A stretch of DNA of 64,000 bases, from contig NZ_CP084098.1 in NCBI RefSeq assembly GCF_036345015.1, positions 186,001 through 250,000 on the forward strand, read 5' to 3'. The first letter of the stretch is position 1; each line of letters opens with the position of its first letter. The position numbers and the translations under genes are program-made. This DNA comes from Cyanobacterium sp. Dongsha4. GTDB lineage: Bacteria; Cyanobacteriota; Cyanobacteriia; Cyanobacteriales; Cyanobacteriaceae. Positions 46,833 to 56,432 of the stretch are shown one piece after another. The notes under the pieces are model-generated. The model was given only the letters and a program-made list of their open reading frames with translations, made no database searches and was not told the DNA's origin.

Positions 46833-48116
46833 GTGACACAAACTCAAAAGTATATTCACAAAACGATATTAAGTAATGGTATTACCCTAGTGGTAACAGA
46901 AAATCCAACCACAGATATTATTGCAGGAAAAATTTTTTGTCGTCAGGCAGGTAGTTTATGGGAAGCCAAACATCAGGCTGGATTATTTCATCTTTTAGCT
47001 AGTGTCATGGCTAAGGGCACTCGGAATTTATCTTCTTTGGAAATTGCGGAGAAGGTAGAGTATATTGGAGCGGCACTAGGCACGGATACTTCTAGTGATT
47101 ATTTTTTAGTCAGTATGAAGACTATTACAGAGGATTTTCCTGAAATTATGGCTTTAGCCTCTGAAATTCTCCGTTTTCCTTCTTTTCCTCTGGATGAGAT
47201 TGCTCTGGAAAAGAATATTACAATACAAAATATTTTGTCTCAGAAAGAACAACCTTTTAATGTGGCTTTTTCCCAATTACGTCAGATGATTTATGGGCAA
47301 CATCCCTATGGTTTTTCTCTTTTGGGAACAGAAGAAACGGTAGCAAATTTGACTCAGGAGGATTTAAGATTTTATCATCAACAACATTTTAGACCAGATC
47401 GTTTAGTTATCAGTCTAGCAGGAAATATTGACTTAAATAGTGCGGTGGAGGTTGTGGAAAAAGTTTTTGGTGATTGGTTTCCCCCTGAAGATGCCCTTAT
47501 CAAGATTGATTCCCTTGAGCAAAGAGAGTTATTATCACCCAAGGCTCTATCACTTCGTGGCGCTGCGCGATCGCATCATATCTTCCAAGACACTCAACAG
47601 TCTATTATTATGATGGGTTATCTTGTGCCAGAAATGACACACCCCGATTATCCCGTGTTAAAGTTATTAACTACTTACTTAGGAAACGGGCTTTCTAGCC
47701 GTTTGTTTGTGGAGTTAAGGGAAAAAAGGGGTTTAGCTTATGATGTTTCGGCTTTTTATCCTACTAGGGTTGATAAATCTCAATTTGTAGTCTATATGGG
47801 TACTGCTCCTCACAATGCAGACATTGCTCAAGAAGGCTTATACAATGAAGTTCAAAGATTGAGAGAAAATCCCCTCACCACAGAAGAAATCCAAACGGCA
47901 AAAAACAAACTATTGGGGCAATATGCTTTAAGTAAACAAACCAATGGAGAGTTTGCCCAAGTTTTTGGTTGGTATGAAACTTTAGGCTTAGGGATTGAAT
48001 ATGACAGTATTTTCCCTCAAAAAATTAGTAGTGTAACCATTGAAGATATACAAAGAGTCGCTCAAGAATATTTACAAGATCAATTTTTGTGTGTTTCTAA
48101 AGTAGGTCCTAAATAA
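46833..48116 (+). CDS. M16-family peptidase-like protein, catalytic motif lost
   Basis: The 427-residue protein starts at GTG 46833 and has the M16 fold. However, the zinc motif HxxEH is replaced: GLFHLLASVMAKGT (50-63) aligns with GLAHFLEHMLFKGT, so Glu and the second His are Ala56 and Ser57. Downstream family segments persist (YGQHPYGFSLLGTEETV, ELREKRGLAYDVSAFY). Such subunits usually pair with an active M16 partner, as in mitochondrial processing peptidase; none is in the window. A 27-bp HIP1 mini-repeat at 47548 is read in frame at about residues 239-247. Confidence 0.85.
   Translation: MTQTQKYIHKTILSNGITLVVTENPTTDIIAGKIFCRQAGSLWEAKHQAGLFHLLASVMAKGTRNLSSLEIAEKVEYIGAALGTDTSSDYFLVSMKTITEDFPEIMALASEILRFPSFPLDEIALEKNITIQNILSQKEQPFNVAFSQLRQMIYGQHPYGFSLLGTEETVANLTQEDLRFYHQQHFRPDRLVISLAGNIDLNSAVEVVEKVFGDWFPPEDALIKIDSLEQRELLSPKALSLRGAARSHHIFQDTQQSIIMMGYLVPEMTHPDYPVLKLLTTYLGNGLSSRLFVELREKRGLAYDVSAFYPTRVDKSQFVVYMGTAPHNADIAQEGLYNEVQRLRENPLTTEEIQTAKNKLLGQYALSKQTNGEFAQVFGWYETLGLGIEYDSIFPQKISSVTIEDIQRVAQEYLQDQFLCVSKVGPK
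47548..47574 (+). repeat. 27-bp HIP1 mini-repeat inside the M16-like gene
   Basis: TATCACTTCGTGGCGCTGCG followed by CGATCGC. It is the near-identical inverse of 44082-44108 and encodes the segment SLRGAARS of the host protein. Confidence 0.7.
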
Positions 48117-48186
48117 TTAGGAGATTAGGTTGTTAGGGTATTGGGAAGAAATTAACTATTGATTATTCATAATTAACTATTTATAG

Positions 48187-50049
48187 ATGAAACATATTTT
48201 CGCTGACTATTATCCGCTTCACTTTATAACAACTTCACCAGAAAAAATCGAACAATTAGAATATTTAAAGAAAGTAACTCAAGGATTTTTATGGCTACCA
48301 AAAAAGATACATAATCAAAATTTATCAGCTAATTTTTATGATTCCTCTTTAAGAGAACATTTAGTAAATATTTGGTCGAATAGTAAATGTATTGTTTTTT
48401 GTTTAACATTGGGTGCTGTTACTCGTTTAATTGCTCCTTTATTAACTAATAAAAAAACTGATCCTGCTATTATCGTAATTGATCCAGCTTTTGAATATGT
48501 TATTTGTTTAACAGGAGAACATCAACACCAAGGTGATAAATTAACAGAATTATTGGCAGAATTATTATCTGCAAAAGCAATTATAACCAGTGCTTCTTCC
48601 AATCTTAATTTACCTGCGATCGATTCTTTTGGTTATACTTTTGGTTGGGAAAAAGGGGAAGGAGATTGGACAAAAGTTAGTGCGAATATTACTCATAATA
48701 AGCCTACTTTAATTAAACAAGAATCGGGATTAAATTGGTGGTATCAAAATCTGCCCATAAATCATCCTTTTACTTTTACAAAAACAGAAAAAAAAGCTCA
48801 AGCAATGGTTTATATTGGAGTTAACAAAGCCCCAAAAGTTGATATTCCCGTTGTCAGTTGGCATCCAAGAGGGCTATGGGTTGGCATTGGGTGTGAAAGA
48901 GATACTTCCCCCATACTCATTGAAAACGCTGTTAACTCTATTTTGGCTCAATATAATTTAGCAAGAAATGCGATCGCATCTTTAGCTACTATTAATCTGA
49001 AAGCTGATGAAGTAGGTATTTTAGAGTTAGCCCAAAAATGGCAATTACCGTTAAAAACCTTTACATCCGAGGAATTAAATTTAGTTGATGTACCTAATCC
49101 TTCTAGTATTGTCGAGCATGAAGTAGGAACAAAAAGCGTGGCGGAGGCTTCTGCTTTAAAAGCGGCTTCTATGTCAAATTTACCTGAAAATAATTCATTA
49201 CCTAGCCTCATCGCCCCAAAACAAATTTTTAAACAAGAGGGCTTAAAAGGTGCAGTAACAGTGGCTATTGCTCTTTCCAATTTAGAGTATAATCCTCGTC
49301 AGGGTAAATTATATCTCATTGGCACAGGACCAGGTGCGATCGAATATCTCACTACGGCGGCAAAAACAGCCCTCAGAGATGCTGAAATTATTATCGGCTA
49401 TGGTTTATATATTGATTTAATCAAACCTCTGTTGCACCCCTCACAAATTATTGAAACTTCAAATATTACTCAAGAAAAACAAAGAGCAGAAAGAGCGATC
49501 TCCTTATCTCAATGGGGGTTAAAGGTAGCGGTAATTTCTTCAGGAGATTGCGGAATTTACGGCATGGCGGGGTTGGTTTTAGAAATTTTGGCAAATCAAA
49601 ACTGGGATGGAAAACAGACCCCTGTACAGGTCTTTTCTGGCATAACCGCAATGCAGAGCGTGGCGGCAAAAATTGGATCGCCCTTGATGCACGACTTTTG
49701 TGCCATTAGTTTAAGTGACTTACTTACTCCTTGGGATGTGATTGAAAAACGTCTTCACGCCGCCGCTACAGGAGATTTTATCACCGCTATTTATAATCCT
49801 CGCTCTCAAACTCGTCAACAGCAAATTATCACTGCCCAAAATATATTTTTACAATATCGCTCAGGGAATACCCCAGTTGCGATCGCACGTTCAGTAACAA
49901 GAGAAGATGAAAGTATAATTCTGACAACCCTAGAGGAAATGTTAAACCATCCTATTGATATGTTAACGACAGTGTTAATTGGGAATAGTAGTACAAAAAG
50001 ATACCATGACTTATTGATTACTCCCAGAGGATATTTAGGGCAAAGTTAA
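48187..50049 (+). CDS. cobJ: CbiG-CobJ fusion, cobalamin ring contraction
   Basis: The 620-residue protein joins two steps of anaerobic corrin synthesis. Residues 1-360 are CbiG-like: CIVFCLTLGAVTRLIAPLL and VICLTGEHQHQGDKLTE in the first part, VVSWHPRGLWVGIGCERDT in the C-terminal CbiG domain. From about 374 a SAM-dependent precorrin-3B C17-methyltransferase follows: LYLIGTGPGAIEYLT, SSGDCGIYGMAGLVLE, SLSDLLTPWDVIEKRL and AIYNPRSQTR. This fusion is known in cyanobacteria, which make pseudocobalamin. Fusion ensures channelling of the cobalt-precorrin lactone (inference). No other cob/cbi gene is nearby. Confidence 0.93.
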   Translation: MKHIFADYYPLHFITTSPEKIEQLEYLKKVTQGFLWLPKKIHNQNLSANFYDSSLREHLVNIWSNSKCIVFCLTLGAVTRLIAPLLTNKKTDPAIIVIDPAFEYVICLTGEHQHQGDKLTELLAELLSAKAIITSASSNLNLPAIDSFGYTFGWEKGEGDWTKVSANITHNKPTLIKQESGLNWWYQNLPINHPFTFTKTEKKAQAMVYIGVNKAPKVDIPVVSWHPRGLWVGIGCERDTSPILIENAVNSILAQYNLARNAIASLATINLKADEVGILELAQKWQLPLKTFTSEELNLVDVPNPSSIVEHEVGTKSVAEASALKAASMSNLPENNSLPSLIAPKQIFKQEGLKGAVTVAIALSNLEYNPRQGKLYLIGTGPGAIEYLTTAAKTALRDAEIIIGYGLYIDLIKPLLHPSQIIETSNITQEKQRAERAISLSQWGLKVAVISSGDCGIYGMAGLVLEILANQNWDGKQTPVQVFSGITAMQSVAAKIGSPLMHDFCAISLSDLLTPWDVIEKRLHAAATGDFITAIYNPRSQTRQQQIITAQNIFLQYRSGNTPVAIARSVTREDESIILTTLEEMLNHPIDMLTTVLIGNSSTKRYHDLLITPRGYLGQS

Positions 50050-50275
50050 AAGGGCAAAGTTAAAAGGGCAAGGGGCAAAGGTAAATAGTGTTGGGGTGAA
50101 TAATTAAAAACTCCGAACACTCCGTTCACGACTAAAAGAAGTGTACGAGCGTAGCGAATTCTCCGAACTCCGAACTCCGAACTCCGAACCCCGAACTCAT
50201 CACTTGTTTCCCCTTAATACCCTAATACCCCAATCTTCCAACACCCTGACACCTCTTTCTGATAAAATCTTAATG
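50050..50275. repeat. Composite spacer module, reverse, with CTCCGTTCACG element
   Basis: GGGCAAGGGGCAAAGGTAAA, TAGTGTTGGGGTGAATAATT and ACTCCGAACTCCGAACTCC match the module family in reverse order. Within it, 50120-50165 is a separate element also found inverted at 59848-59899. Confidence 0.6.
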
Positions 50276-50309
50276 AAATTTAAAAATATGTAAATAAAAT
50301 TAATAATCA

Positions 50310-51281
50310 ATGAAAATATTAGTAATTGGAGCAACAGGGACTTTAGGCAGACAAATAGTCCGTCATGCTATAGATCAAGATTATTCTGTGCGTTGTTTAG
50401 TGAGAAATCGTGGCAAAGCCGGATTTTTAAAGGAATGGGGGGCAGAATTAGTTAAAGGGGATATATGTGAATTTAAGAGCATTGAGTCAGCATTAGAAGG
50501 GGTTGATGCGGTAATTGATGCGTCAACAGCAAGGGCTACTGATTCTTTAACTATCAGACAAGTTGATTGGGAAGGAAAAGTAAATTTAATTCAAGCCTGT
50601 GCCAAAGCAAATATTAAGCGTTATATCTTTTTCTCTTTGCTAAACGCTGAGAAATTTGAAGATGTACCATTAATGAATATTAAGCACTGTACAGAGTTAT
50701 TTTTACAAGAATCTGGATTAGACTACACTATTTTTAAAATAGGTGGCTTTATGCAAGGTTTAATTGGTCAATATGGTATTCCTATCCTTGATAATCAGCC
50801 TGTGTGGGTAAGCGGAGAAAATACTCCCATTGCTTATATGAATACTCAAGACATGGCGAAATTTGTCGTTAAAGCCCTAGAAAATCCTGAAACAGTCAAA
50901 AAAACTTATCCATTAGTAGGTAGTCGTGCTTGGACTGGGGATGAGATAATTCAATTATGTGAACGTTTATCAGGAAAAACCGCTAAAATTTCCCGTATTC
51001 CTCTTGGCTTACTCCGTTTTCTACGGGGCTTTACTCGTTGGTTTAAGTGGACAAGAAATGCCTCTGATAGATTAGCTTTTGCTGAGGTTTTAGCCAGTGG
51101 TATTGCCTTAGATGCTCCTATGGATGAGGTTTATGAAACCTTTAAAATTGACCCTCAAGAAATTACTACTTTGGAGGCTTATTTACAAGAATACTTCGAT
51201 CGCATCATGAAGAAAATTCGAGAAATCGATTATGAAAAAAGCAAAATGAAAAAACGGAAGAAAAATAGCTTTTTCAAATAA
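50310..51281 (+). CDS. ycf39: Ycf39, PSII assembly factor (atypical SDR)
   Basis: The 323-residue product begins MKILVIGATGTLGRQIVRHA, an NAD(P)-binding motif of atypical short-chain dehydrogenases. It has the Ycf39-specific VRNRGKAGFLKEWGAELVKG and YIFFSLLNAEKFEDVPLM segments. No catalytic YxxxK is seen, fitting a binding role. Ycf39 works with Hlip proteins in inserting chlorophyll into newly made D1 (established in Synechocystis). The C-terminus is lysine-rich. It is monocistronic. Confidence 0.93.
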   Translation: MKILVIGATGTLGRQIVRHAIDQDYSVRCLVRNRGKAGFLKEWGAELVKGDICEFKSIESALEGVDAVIDASTARATDSLTIRQVDWEGKVNLIQACAKANIKRYIFFSLLNAEKFEDVPLMNIKHCTELFLQESGLDYTIFKIGGFMQGLIGQYGIPILDNQPVWVSGENTPIAYMNTQDMAKFVVKALENPETVKKTYPLVGSRAWTGDEIIQLCERLSGKTAKISRIPLGLLRFLRGFTRWFKWTRNASDRLAFAEVLASGIALDAPMDEVYETFKIDPQEITTLEAYLQEYFDRIMKKIREIDYEKSKMKKRKKNSFFK

Positions 51282-51458
51282 TGTCTTGATTTAACTTTAT
51301 TCAGGGTATTAGGGAATGGGAAATAGTTGATACAATTGAAGTTGTTATAATGAACACAACCCACAATAGTCAATTATCTATCTTAACAATAGAAACTATA
51401 TATAATTGTCAATATTTATTATAATTACTAATTATTAATTCCTCATTGCTAGTTAACT

Positions 51459-52718
51459 ATGACTCTTACTTATAAAAAAACTATCGCCGATGAAGTTCGT
51501 CAAGACTTCCCTATTCTCCATCAAAAAATTCACGATAAACCCTTAATTTACTTTGATAATGCCGCAACATCTCAAAAACCGAGAGCGGTAATAGAAGCCT
51601 TAAGACATTACTATGAGTATGATAATGCCAATGTCCATCGTGGAGCACATACTCTAAGTGCAAGGGCAACAGATGCCTATGAAGGTGCAAGAGATAAGAT
51701 AGCTAAGTTTATTAATGCTAAGAGTCGCAATGAAATTGTCTATACTCGGAATGCTAGTGAAGCAATTAATTTAGTTGCCTATAGTTGGGGTTTAGCACAT
51801 CTCAAAGCAGGAGATGAGATTATTTTATCGGTCATGGAACACCATAGTAATATTGTTCCTTGGCAAATTATCGCTCAAAAAACAGGTGCAATTCTCAAGT
51901 TTGTGGAGTTAACCCCTTCCCAAGAATTTGATTTTAATCATTATCAGTCACTGCTTTCAGAAAAAACCAAATTAGTTTCCCTTGTTCATGTTTCCAACAC
52001 ATTGGGTTGCATCAATCCCGTAACCGAAATTATTACATCCGCCAGAGAAAAAGGGGCAAAAATACTTATTGATGCTTGTCAGAGTTTACCCCATTTACCC
52101 ATTGACGTTCAAGGAATGGACTGTGATTGGTTAGTTGGTTCTGGACATAAAATGTGTGCTACTACTGGTATTGGGTTTTTATACGGCAAAGAGGAATTAT
52201 TAGAAGCAATGCCTCCCTTCCTCGGTGGTGGCGAAATGATTGCAGATGTATTTTTAGATCATTTTACCTGCGGTGAATTACCCCATAAATTTGAGGCTGG
52301 AACTCCCGCTATCGGAGAAGCGATCGCATTTGGCACTGCAATTGATTACTTGAGCAATATTGGCATGGAAAATATCCATCAATACGAAGAAGAATTAACA
52401 GCTTACTTATTTCAACAATTAAATGAAATTCCTAATCTCACCATTTACGGTAATCAACCCACCACTGAAGGTAAAGGGAGAGCCGCTTTAGCCGCATTCA
52501 ATGTCAAAGATATTCACGGTAGTGATTTATCAACACTATTAGATCATGAAGGTATTGCAATCCGTTCAGGTCATCATTGTACTCAACCTTTACACCGTTA
52601 TTTAAACATTTCTGGTAGTGCAAGGGCAAGTCTTTATTTTTACAACACCTTTGCAGAAATAGACGCTTTTATCGTTGCCTTAAAAGAAACTATTGATTTC
52701 TTCACCCAAATGAATTAA
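51459..52718 (+). CDS. sufS: Cysteine desulfurase SufS
   Basis: This PLP enzyme takes sulfur from cysteine for Fe-S cluster assembly. The 419-residue protein has the PLP lysine in [15 protein letters not shown] (Lys231) and the active-site cysteine in [11 protein letters not shown] (Cys374), the class II (SufS) loop. Length and N-terminus ([10 protein letters not shown]) are standard. In many cyanobacteria sufS ends the sufBCDS operon, but here no sufBCD lies upstream, so it is separate. A TATAAT at 51346 could be its -10 box. Confidence 0.95.
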   Translation: MTLTYKKTIADEVRQDFPILHQKIHDKPLIYFDNAATSQKPRAVIEALRHYYEYDNANVHRGAHTLSARATDAYEGARDKIAKFINAKSRNEIVYTRNASEAINLVAYSWGLAHLKAGDEIILSVMEHHSNIVPWQIIAQKTGAILKFVELTPSQEFDFNHYQSLLSEKTKLVSLVHVSNTLGCINPVTEIITSAREKGAKILIDACQSLPHLPIDVQGMDCDWLVGSGHKMCATTGIGFLYGKEELLEAMPPFLGGGEMIADVFLDHFTCGELPHKFEAGTPAIGEAIAFGTAIDYLSNIGMENIHQYEEELTAYLFQQLNEIPNLTIYGNQPTTEGKGRAALAAFNVKDIHGSDLSTLLDHEGIAIRSGHHCTQPLHRYLNISGSARASLYFYNTFAEIDAFIVALKETIDFFTQMN

Positions 52719-52739
52719 TTAGTGGGGAAAAATGTTAAA

Positions 52740-52870
52740 ACAACTCCCTAGCCCTATAGGAGAGTGGTTAGGGGTGAGAGCAAAAGGTTTTGAAGAGAAA
52801 ATATTTTTTTATGGGAAAGGGAGACGGAGTCTCCCCTAATTGACAATTGACAATTGACAGTTGACAATTT
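52740..52870. repeat. Convergent spacer with hairpins and TTGACAA tandem
   Basis: A CCCTAGCC...GGTTAGGG imperfect hairpin (52747-52777), a perfect GGGAGAC-GGA-GTCTCCC hairpin (52819-52835), and four TTGACAA-like units (52840-52869) lie between the stops of sufS and murD. The second hairpin may end both transcripts. Confidence 0.6.
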
Positions 52871-52871
52871 A

Positions 52872-54245
52872 TTAGTTGTCTTTCTGGCTTAGATCATAGC
52901 ATATCTGACGGAAGTTTTCACCTCTTTGCTCAAAGTTCTGATACTGGTCAAAACTAGCACAGGCGGGAGATAGTAAAACAACTTTTGCTTTTAAGCTAGA
53001 AGCTAATTCCCTTCCTCTTTTAACTGCATTTTCCATTGTTTCTACTATTTCATATTGTCCGAAGCCAGAAGCCTCAAATCGCTCGGCAAAGAAAGAAGCC
53101 GCTTCTCCAATGAGTAAAACAGAAACACATTTTTCTTTAATAGTATTTATCCATGCGGTATCATCTCCTTCTTTTGCTTCTCCTCCTGCAATCAAAATCG
53201 TGGGGGAGGCGACAGAATCTAAACCTACTTGAGCCGCATCATAATTGGTAGCTTTACTATCGTTTATATAAGCTACTCCATCTATATTGGTAATTAATTC
53301 GAGGCGGTGAGGCACTCCTGTAAATGACGAAATAGTATCTGCGATCGCTTTTTTGCTAACACCTGCTAATCTAGCGGCGGCAGTAGCCATTAATAAATTT
53401 TGTAAATTATGTTTTCCCACCATCTTAAACAGAGACACAGGGGCAATTAACTCCTTAAAAGCCACAATCCATGAATCTTCCAGATAAACACCCTTTTCTA
53501 TATCGCCCAATAAATATTCTTTTCCTCTTACACTTGTCCAATAAACATTTTTCCAATCTAAATCTAAACCAAAATTATGTAGATAAGGATCATCCCCATT
53601 GAGAATTTTTAGGTGAGATCTCTGTAATAAACTCGCCTTAATACGATGGTAGTTTTCTAAAGTTTTATGTCTGGCTAAATGGTCTGGAGTAAAGGTTGTC
53701 CAAATACCAATTCTAGGAGATAAATCCATAGAAGATTCTATTTGATAACTACTAATTTCAGCTACCACCCATTCAAGGGGATTATCTAAAGACTCTAATG
53801 CTAAATCACAAGCGGCATAGCCAATATTTCCACAAGCTGAGGTTTTTATACCCCCCATTTTTAACATCGCTTCTACTAACGCTGTTGTGGTAGTTTTTCC
53901 ATTTGTCCCAGTAATACCAATCCAAGGAGTTTTAGATAAATATTGCCATGCTAACTCCATTTCACCAATGGTTTTTATTCCTTTTCTCCTCGCTTCCTCT
54001 AAAATGGGTATATCCCAAGGCACTCCGGGGCTAACGACAATTAAATCAGGACTTTGAACATTATTTAAAGGTAAATTTTCTCCTAATTTAACAACTATAT
54101 TTTCCTTGGCTAAATCATTTTTTATTGCTTCTAAAGATGGAGAATTAGAACTATCATAAATTGTTAATTCTTCATCGTTTTTTTTTAGAATTTTAGCGGC
54201 GGCAATACCTGACTTTCCCAGTCCAATAATATAAACTTTACCCAT
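52872..54245 (-). CDS. murD: UDP-N-acetylmuramoyl-L-alanine:D-glutamate ligase
   Basis: MurD adds D-glutamate to UDP-MurNAc-Ala in peptidoglycan synthesis. The 457-residue product has the N-terminal Rossmann start (VYIIGLGKSGIAAAKIL), the ATP-binding GITGTNGKTTTT (110-121), TPDHLARHKTLENYHRIKAS, the MAT-AARLAGV helix, PHRLELI, and YINDSKATNYDA. The C-terminal VVLLSPACASFDQYQNFEQR is MurD-specific. ATG 54245 is standard. It follows the RDD gene by 63 bp on the same strand. Confidence 0.96.
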   Translation of the reverse strand: MGKVYIIGLGKSGIAAAKILKKNDEELTIYDSSNSPSLEAIKNDLAKENIVVKLGENLPLNNVQSPDLIVVSPGVPWDIPILEEARRKGIKTIGEMELAWQYLSKTPWIGITGTNGKTTTTALVEAMLKMGGIKTSACGNIGYAACDLALESLDNPLEWVVAEISSYQIESSMDLSPRIGIWTTFTPDHLARHKTLENYHRIKASLLQRSHLKILNGDDPYLHNFGLDLDWKNVYWTSVRGKEYLLGDIEKGVYLEDSWIVAFKELIAPVSLFKMVGKHNLQNLLMATAAARLAGVSKKAIADTISSFTGVPHRLELITNIDGVAYINDSKATNYDAAQVGLDSVASPTILIAGGEAKEGDDTAWINTIKEKCVSVLLIGEAASFFAERFEASGFGQYEIVETMENAVKRGRELASSLKAKVVLLSPACASFDQYQNFEQRGENFRQICYDLSQKDN

Positions 54246-54308
54246 TTATTTATTTTTTTGATAATGAATCTATTAATAGGGGATAGCATCTTGATTGTAA
54301 CTGTTTTT

Positions 54309-54854
54309 CTATTTTTTTCTCTTTTTTCGCCAAGTTTCCTTTGCTTCTTTAAAAAGTTTTTTCAGTCTTAAATCTAAGGAGAATCCCCTACGAGTCTGAA
54401 TAATTATCGTATCACAGAGGCGATCGTGAAAAGCCTGATTATATTCATCATCAGAAAAAATTGTTAAACCATCCACAATAATAGGGGTTAATAATAAAAC
54501 CATTAGCAAAGAGTCTTTAAAGTTAATTTTTAAGCCAATCATGGCAGTAAAAGCAATTAGGGCAATGACTCCTTCTCTTTTTGACATTGATACCATAGAA
54601 GGTAGCCTTTTTCTGCGTATATCGGCTATTTTTAAATCCATTGTCCAACGCCCTAAACTTTGTCCCTTATTAATTTGTACAATTATCACCCTGAATATAA
54701 ACCAAAGAATTACAAATATTACAAGCTCAAGGAAAATATTAGTCACAAGGGAAGAAAAAATCCAGACTATAATAAAATCAATCAGGAAAGCATAAGCTCT
54801 ACGTTCAAAGGGTGCTTTTGGAACTCTACGAAATTGATTTTCTTCGCTATACAT
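54309..54854 (-). CDS. RDD-family membrane protein
   Basis: The 181-residue protein has three hydrophobic segments (about 24-42, 45-58, 93-125). Family-defining residues are Arg in RRAYAFLIDFIIVW with the first Asp, and the late Asp in HDRLCDTIII. GQSLGRWTMDLKI is the typical loop. RDD proteins are small membrane proteins, some linked to transport; the role is unknown. The basic C-terminal tail (KKLFKEAKETWRKKRKK) is probably cytosolic. It lies 63 bp before murD. Confidence 0.82.
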   Translation of the reverse strand: MYSEENQFRRVPKAPFERRAYAFLIDFIIVWIFSSLVTNIFLELVIFVILWFIFRVIIVQINKGQSLGRWTMDLKIADIRRKRLPSMVSMSKREGVIALIAFTAMIGLKINFKDSLLMVLLLTPIIVDGLTIFSDDEYNQAFHDRLCDTIIIQTRRGFSLDLRLKKLFKEAKETWRKKRKK

Positions 54855-54889
54855 GGGTAGTTAAATAAATAATGGGCTTGATTAAAAGA

Positions 54890-55015
54890 TTTGGGTATTG
54901 GGGAGAAACGAGTTCGGTGTTCGGGGTTCAGAGTTAGGAGTTATTAATTATCAACTATTTACCTTTGCCCCTTGCCCCTTGCCCTTTCTTTGCCTCTTAC
55001 CCTTTGATTGCTAAT
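54890..55015. repeat. Composite spacer module, forward, best-preserved copy
   Basis: TTCGGTGTTCGGGGTTCAG, GTTAGGAGTTATTAATTATC, AACTATTTACCTTTGCCCC and TTGCCCCTTGCCC follow each other. It shows all parts of the module in order. Confidence 0.7.
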
Positions 55016-55051
55016 TTCTAGTTTAAATTGATCTGAGCTAATGAAATTCAA

Positions 55052-55513
55052 TTATTTTTTCTTAATTTTATTTAAAAAAGAATGACCTGCATCCACTAAG
55101 AAACGTTTGCGAATAGCTTCCCTTCCTAAAAGCATCCGAAAACCCATAACATCTCGATTTGTCAGGGTTAATTCAATATCCCAATTATAATCCCCCAACT
55201 GAACGGAGGTAATAATTACAGGTCTAACAGTGGCATGACCTCCAGAACTCGTTACCTTACGATATTCTAATAAGGGAGCTATACAACTAACTGTAGTATG
55301 TGTTTCCCTTTGAATGGGATGTACTTGAAATTTTATCAATGTGCAATCGCGCTCTTGATATGGGTGTATATGATAAGCGTGTAGTGCTGATGTTCTTGCA
55401 CCAGTATCAATTTTCGCCTTGATTTTTTCCACTCCTAATTCGGGTAGTGATAAGTATTCTCTCCAACCAATTAAAGGTAAGTTTTTATGGTGGGAATGAT
55501 CATTCATAATCAA
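55052..55513 (-). CDS. RimB-type retropepsin-like protease
   Basis: The 153-residue protein begins with HKNLPLIGWREYLSLPELGV. It carries the aspartic-protease motif IDTGARTSALHAYHI near 38-52, typical of the PF05618 family once called ATP-dependent zinc proteases. RPVIITSVQLGDYNWDIELT and VMGFRMLLGREAIRKRFLVD are the other conserved blocks. E. coli RimB trims poly-glutamate tails that RimK adds to ribosomal protein S6 (from memory). No rimK gene is in the window. Probably cytosolic. Confidence 0.85.
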   Translation of the reverse strand: MIMNDHSHHKNLPLIGWREYLSLPELGVEKIKAKIDTGARTSALHAYHIHPYQERDCTLIKFQVHPIQRETHTTVSCIAPLLEYRKVTSSGGHATVRPVIITSVQLGDYNWDIELTLTNRDVMGFRMLLGREAIRKRFLVDAGHSFLNKIKKK

Positions 55514-55548
55514 TAGTCAATAAATGTCTGTTCAAAATATTCAAGGGA

Positions 55549-55661
55549 AACAAGTAATGAGAAAGAGGTTTCAGGTGTTAGGTTTCGGGTTTAAGGTGTT
55601 TTTAGTTTTAATTACCTTTGTCCCTAGCTCCTAGCCCCTTGATTACTAATTACTAATTCTC
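55549..55661. repeat. Spacer repeats GGTTTCAGGTGTTAGG
   Basis: GAGGTTTCAGGTGTTAGG and TAGCTCCTAGCCCCTTGA are variants of the dispersed family. No hairpin with a T-run is seen. Confidence 0.5.
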
Positions 55662-56432
55662 CTAATAGTCTTTTTTCTCTATACAATTTCTGATCTCATT
55701 AAGATCTATATATCTATCTGTTGCGTTACGCAACTCTCTAGCAATCATACCATCAGTAGAAACCACTGTTATATGAGTATTTTTAGAGCGTAAAAGTTCG
55801 ATCGCTCTTTCAAAATCACCATCTCCACTAAATAATACAACACGATCGTACTGATCTACAGTATTGAACATATCCACCACTATTTCAATGTCTAAATTCG
55901 CTTTCTGGGAAAATCTACCTGAACTATCATCATAATATTCCTTAAGAATTTTTGTTCTTACGGTATAACCTAAGCTAATTAAAGCATCTCGAAAACCCCT
56001 TTGATCTTGAGAGTCTTTTAAGCCTGTGTACCAAAAAGCATTGATTAACATGAAACCAGACTCTTCCGAAAAATAGTCAATAACTTTACGAGGATCAAAA
56101 AACCAGCCATTTTTTTGTTGTGCATAAAACATATTATTACCATCAACAAAAATAGAAATTCTATCTCTTAAACGATGAGGATTTACATGGCTATTGTGAG
56201 TATGATTTTCATAGTAATTATGATTTATTTCCGTACTATTAGTAATAATATTAGTAGAATTTACTTGGTAATTAGGGTTATATTCTGGACGGGGAATTAG
56301 TTGAGGTTTAGGGTGTTCTTTTTCTGTAAGATTTTCCTCTTCTAAATCCGTTGTATCCTCAAAATCTAGGTGATTTTCTATGTATTTTCCTTCTAGGTTT
56401 AAATTATCATTATTTATGTCAAAGTTGTGCAT
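55662..56432 (-). CDS. NYN-domain (LabA/DUF88-like) protein
   Basis: The 256-residue protein has an acidic, disordered N-terminal 85 residues (DTTDLEEENLTEKEHPKPQ). An NYN PIN-like nuclease domain (about 88-250) follows: SIFVDGNNMFYAQ with the first Asp, KANLDIEIVVDMF, and VVLFSGDGDFERAIELLRSK with two aspartates. All the acidic metal ligands of the fold remain. Cyanobacterial LabA, of the same family, links to circadian control; identity with LabA is not certain. Its role could be RNA cleavage. Single gene. Confidence 0.85.
   Translation of the reverse strand: MHNFDINNDNLNLEGKYIENHLDFEDTTDLEEENLTEKEHPKPQLIPRPEYNPNYQVNSTNIITNSTEINHNYYENHTHNSHVNPHRLRDRISIFVDGNNMFYAQQKNGWFFDPRKVIDYFSEESGFMLINAFWYTGLKDSQDQRGFRDALISLGYTVRTKILKEYYDDSSGRFSQKANLDIEIVVDMFNTVDQYDRVVLFSGDGDFERAIELLRSKNTHITVVSTDGMIARELRNATDRYIDLNEIRNCIEKKDY

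Noticed and set aside
48948-49280. 110-codon minus-strand ORF over cbiG-cobJ
   Set aside because: Fully antisense to a well-conserved gene with no own signals.
52840-52869. Four TTGACAA boxes read as stacked -35 elements
   Set aside because: They lie between convergent stop codons where no promoter is expected and belong to the tandem spacer repeats.
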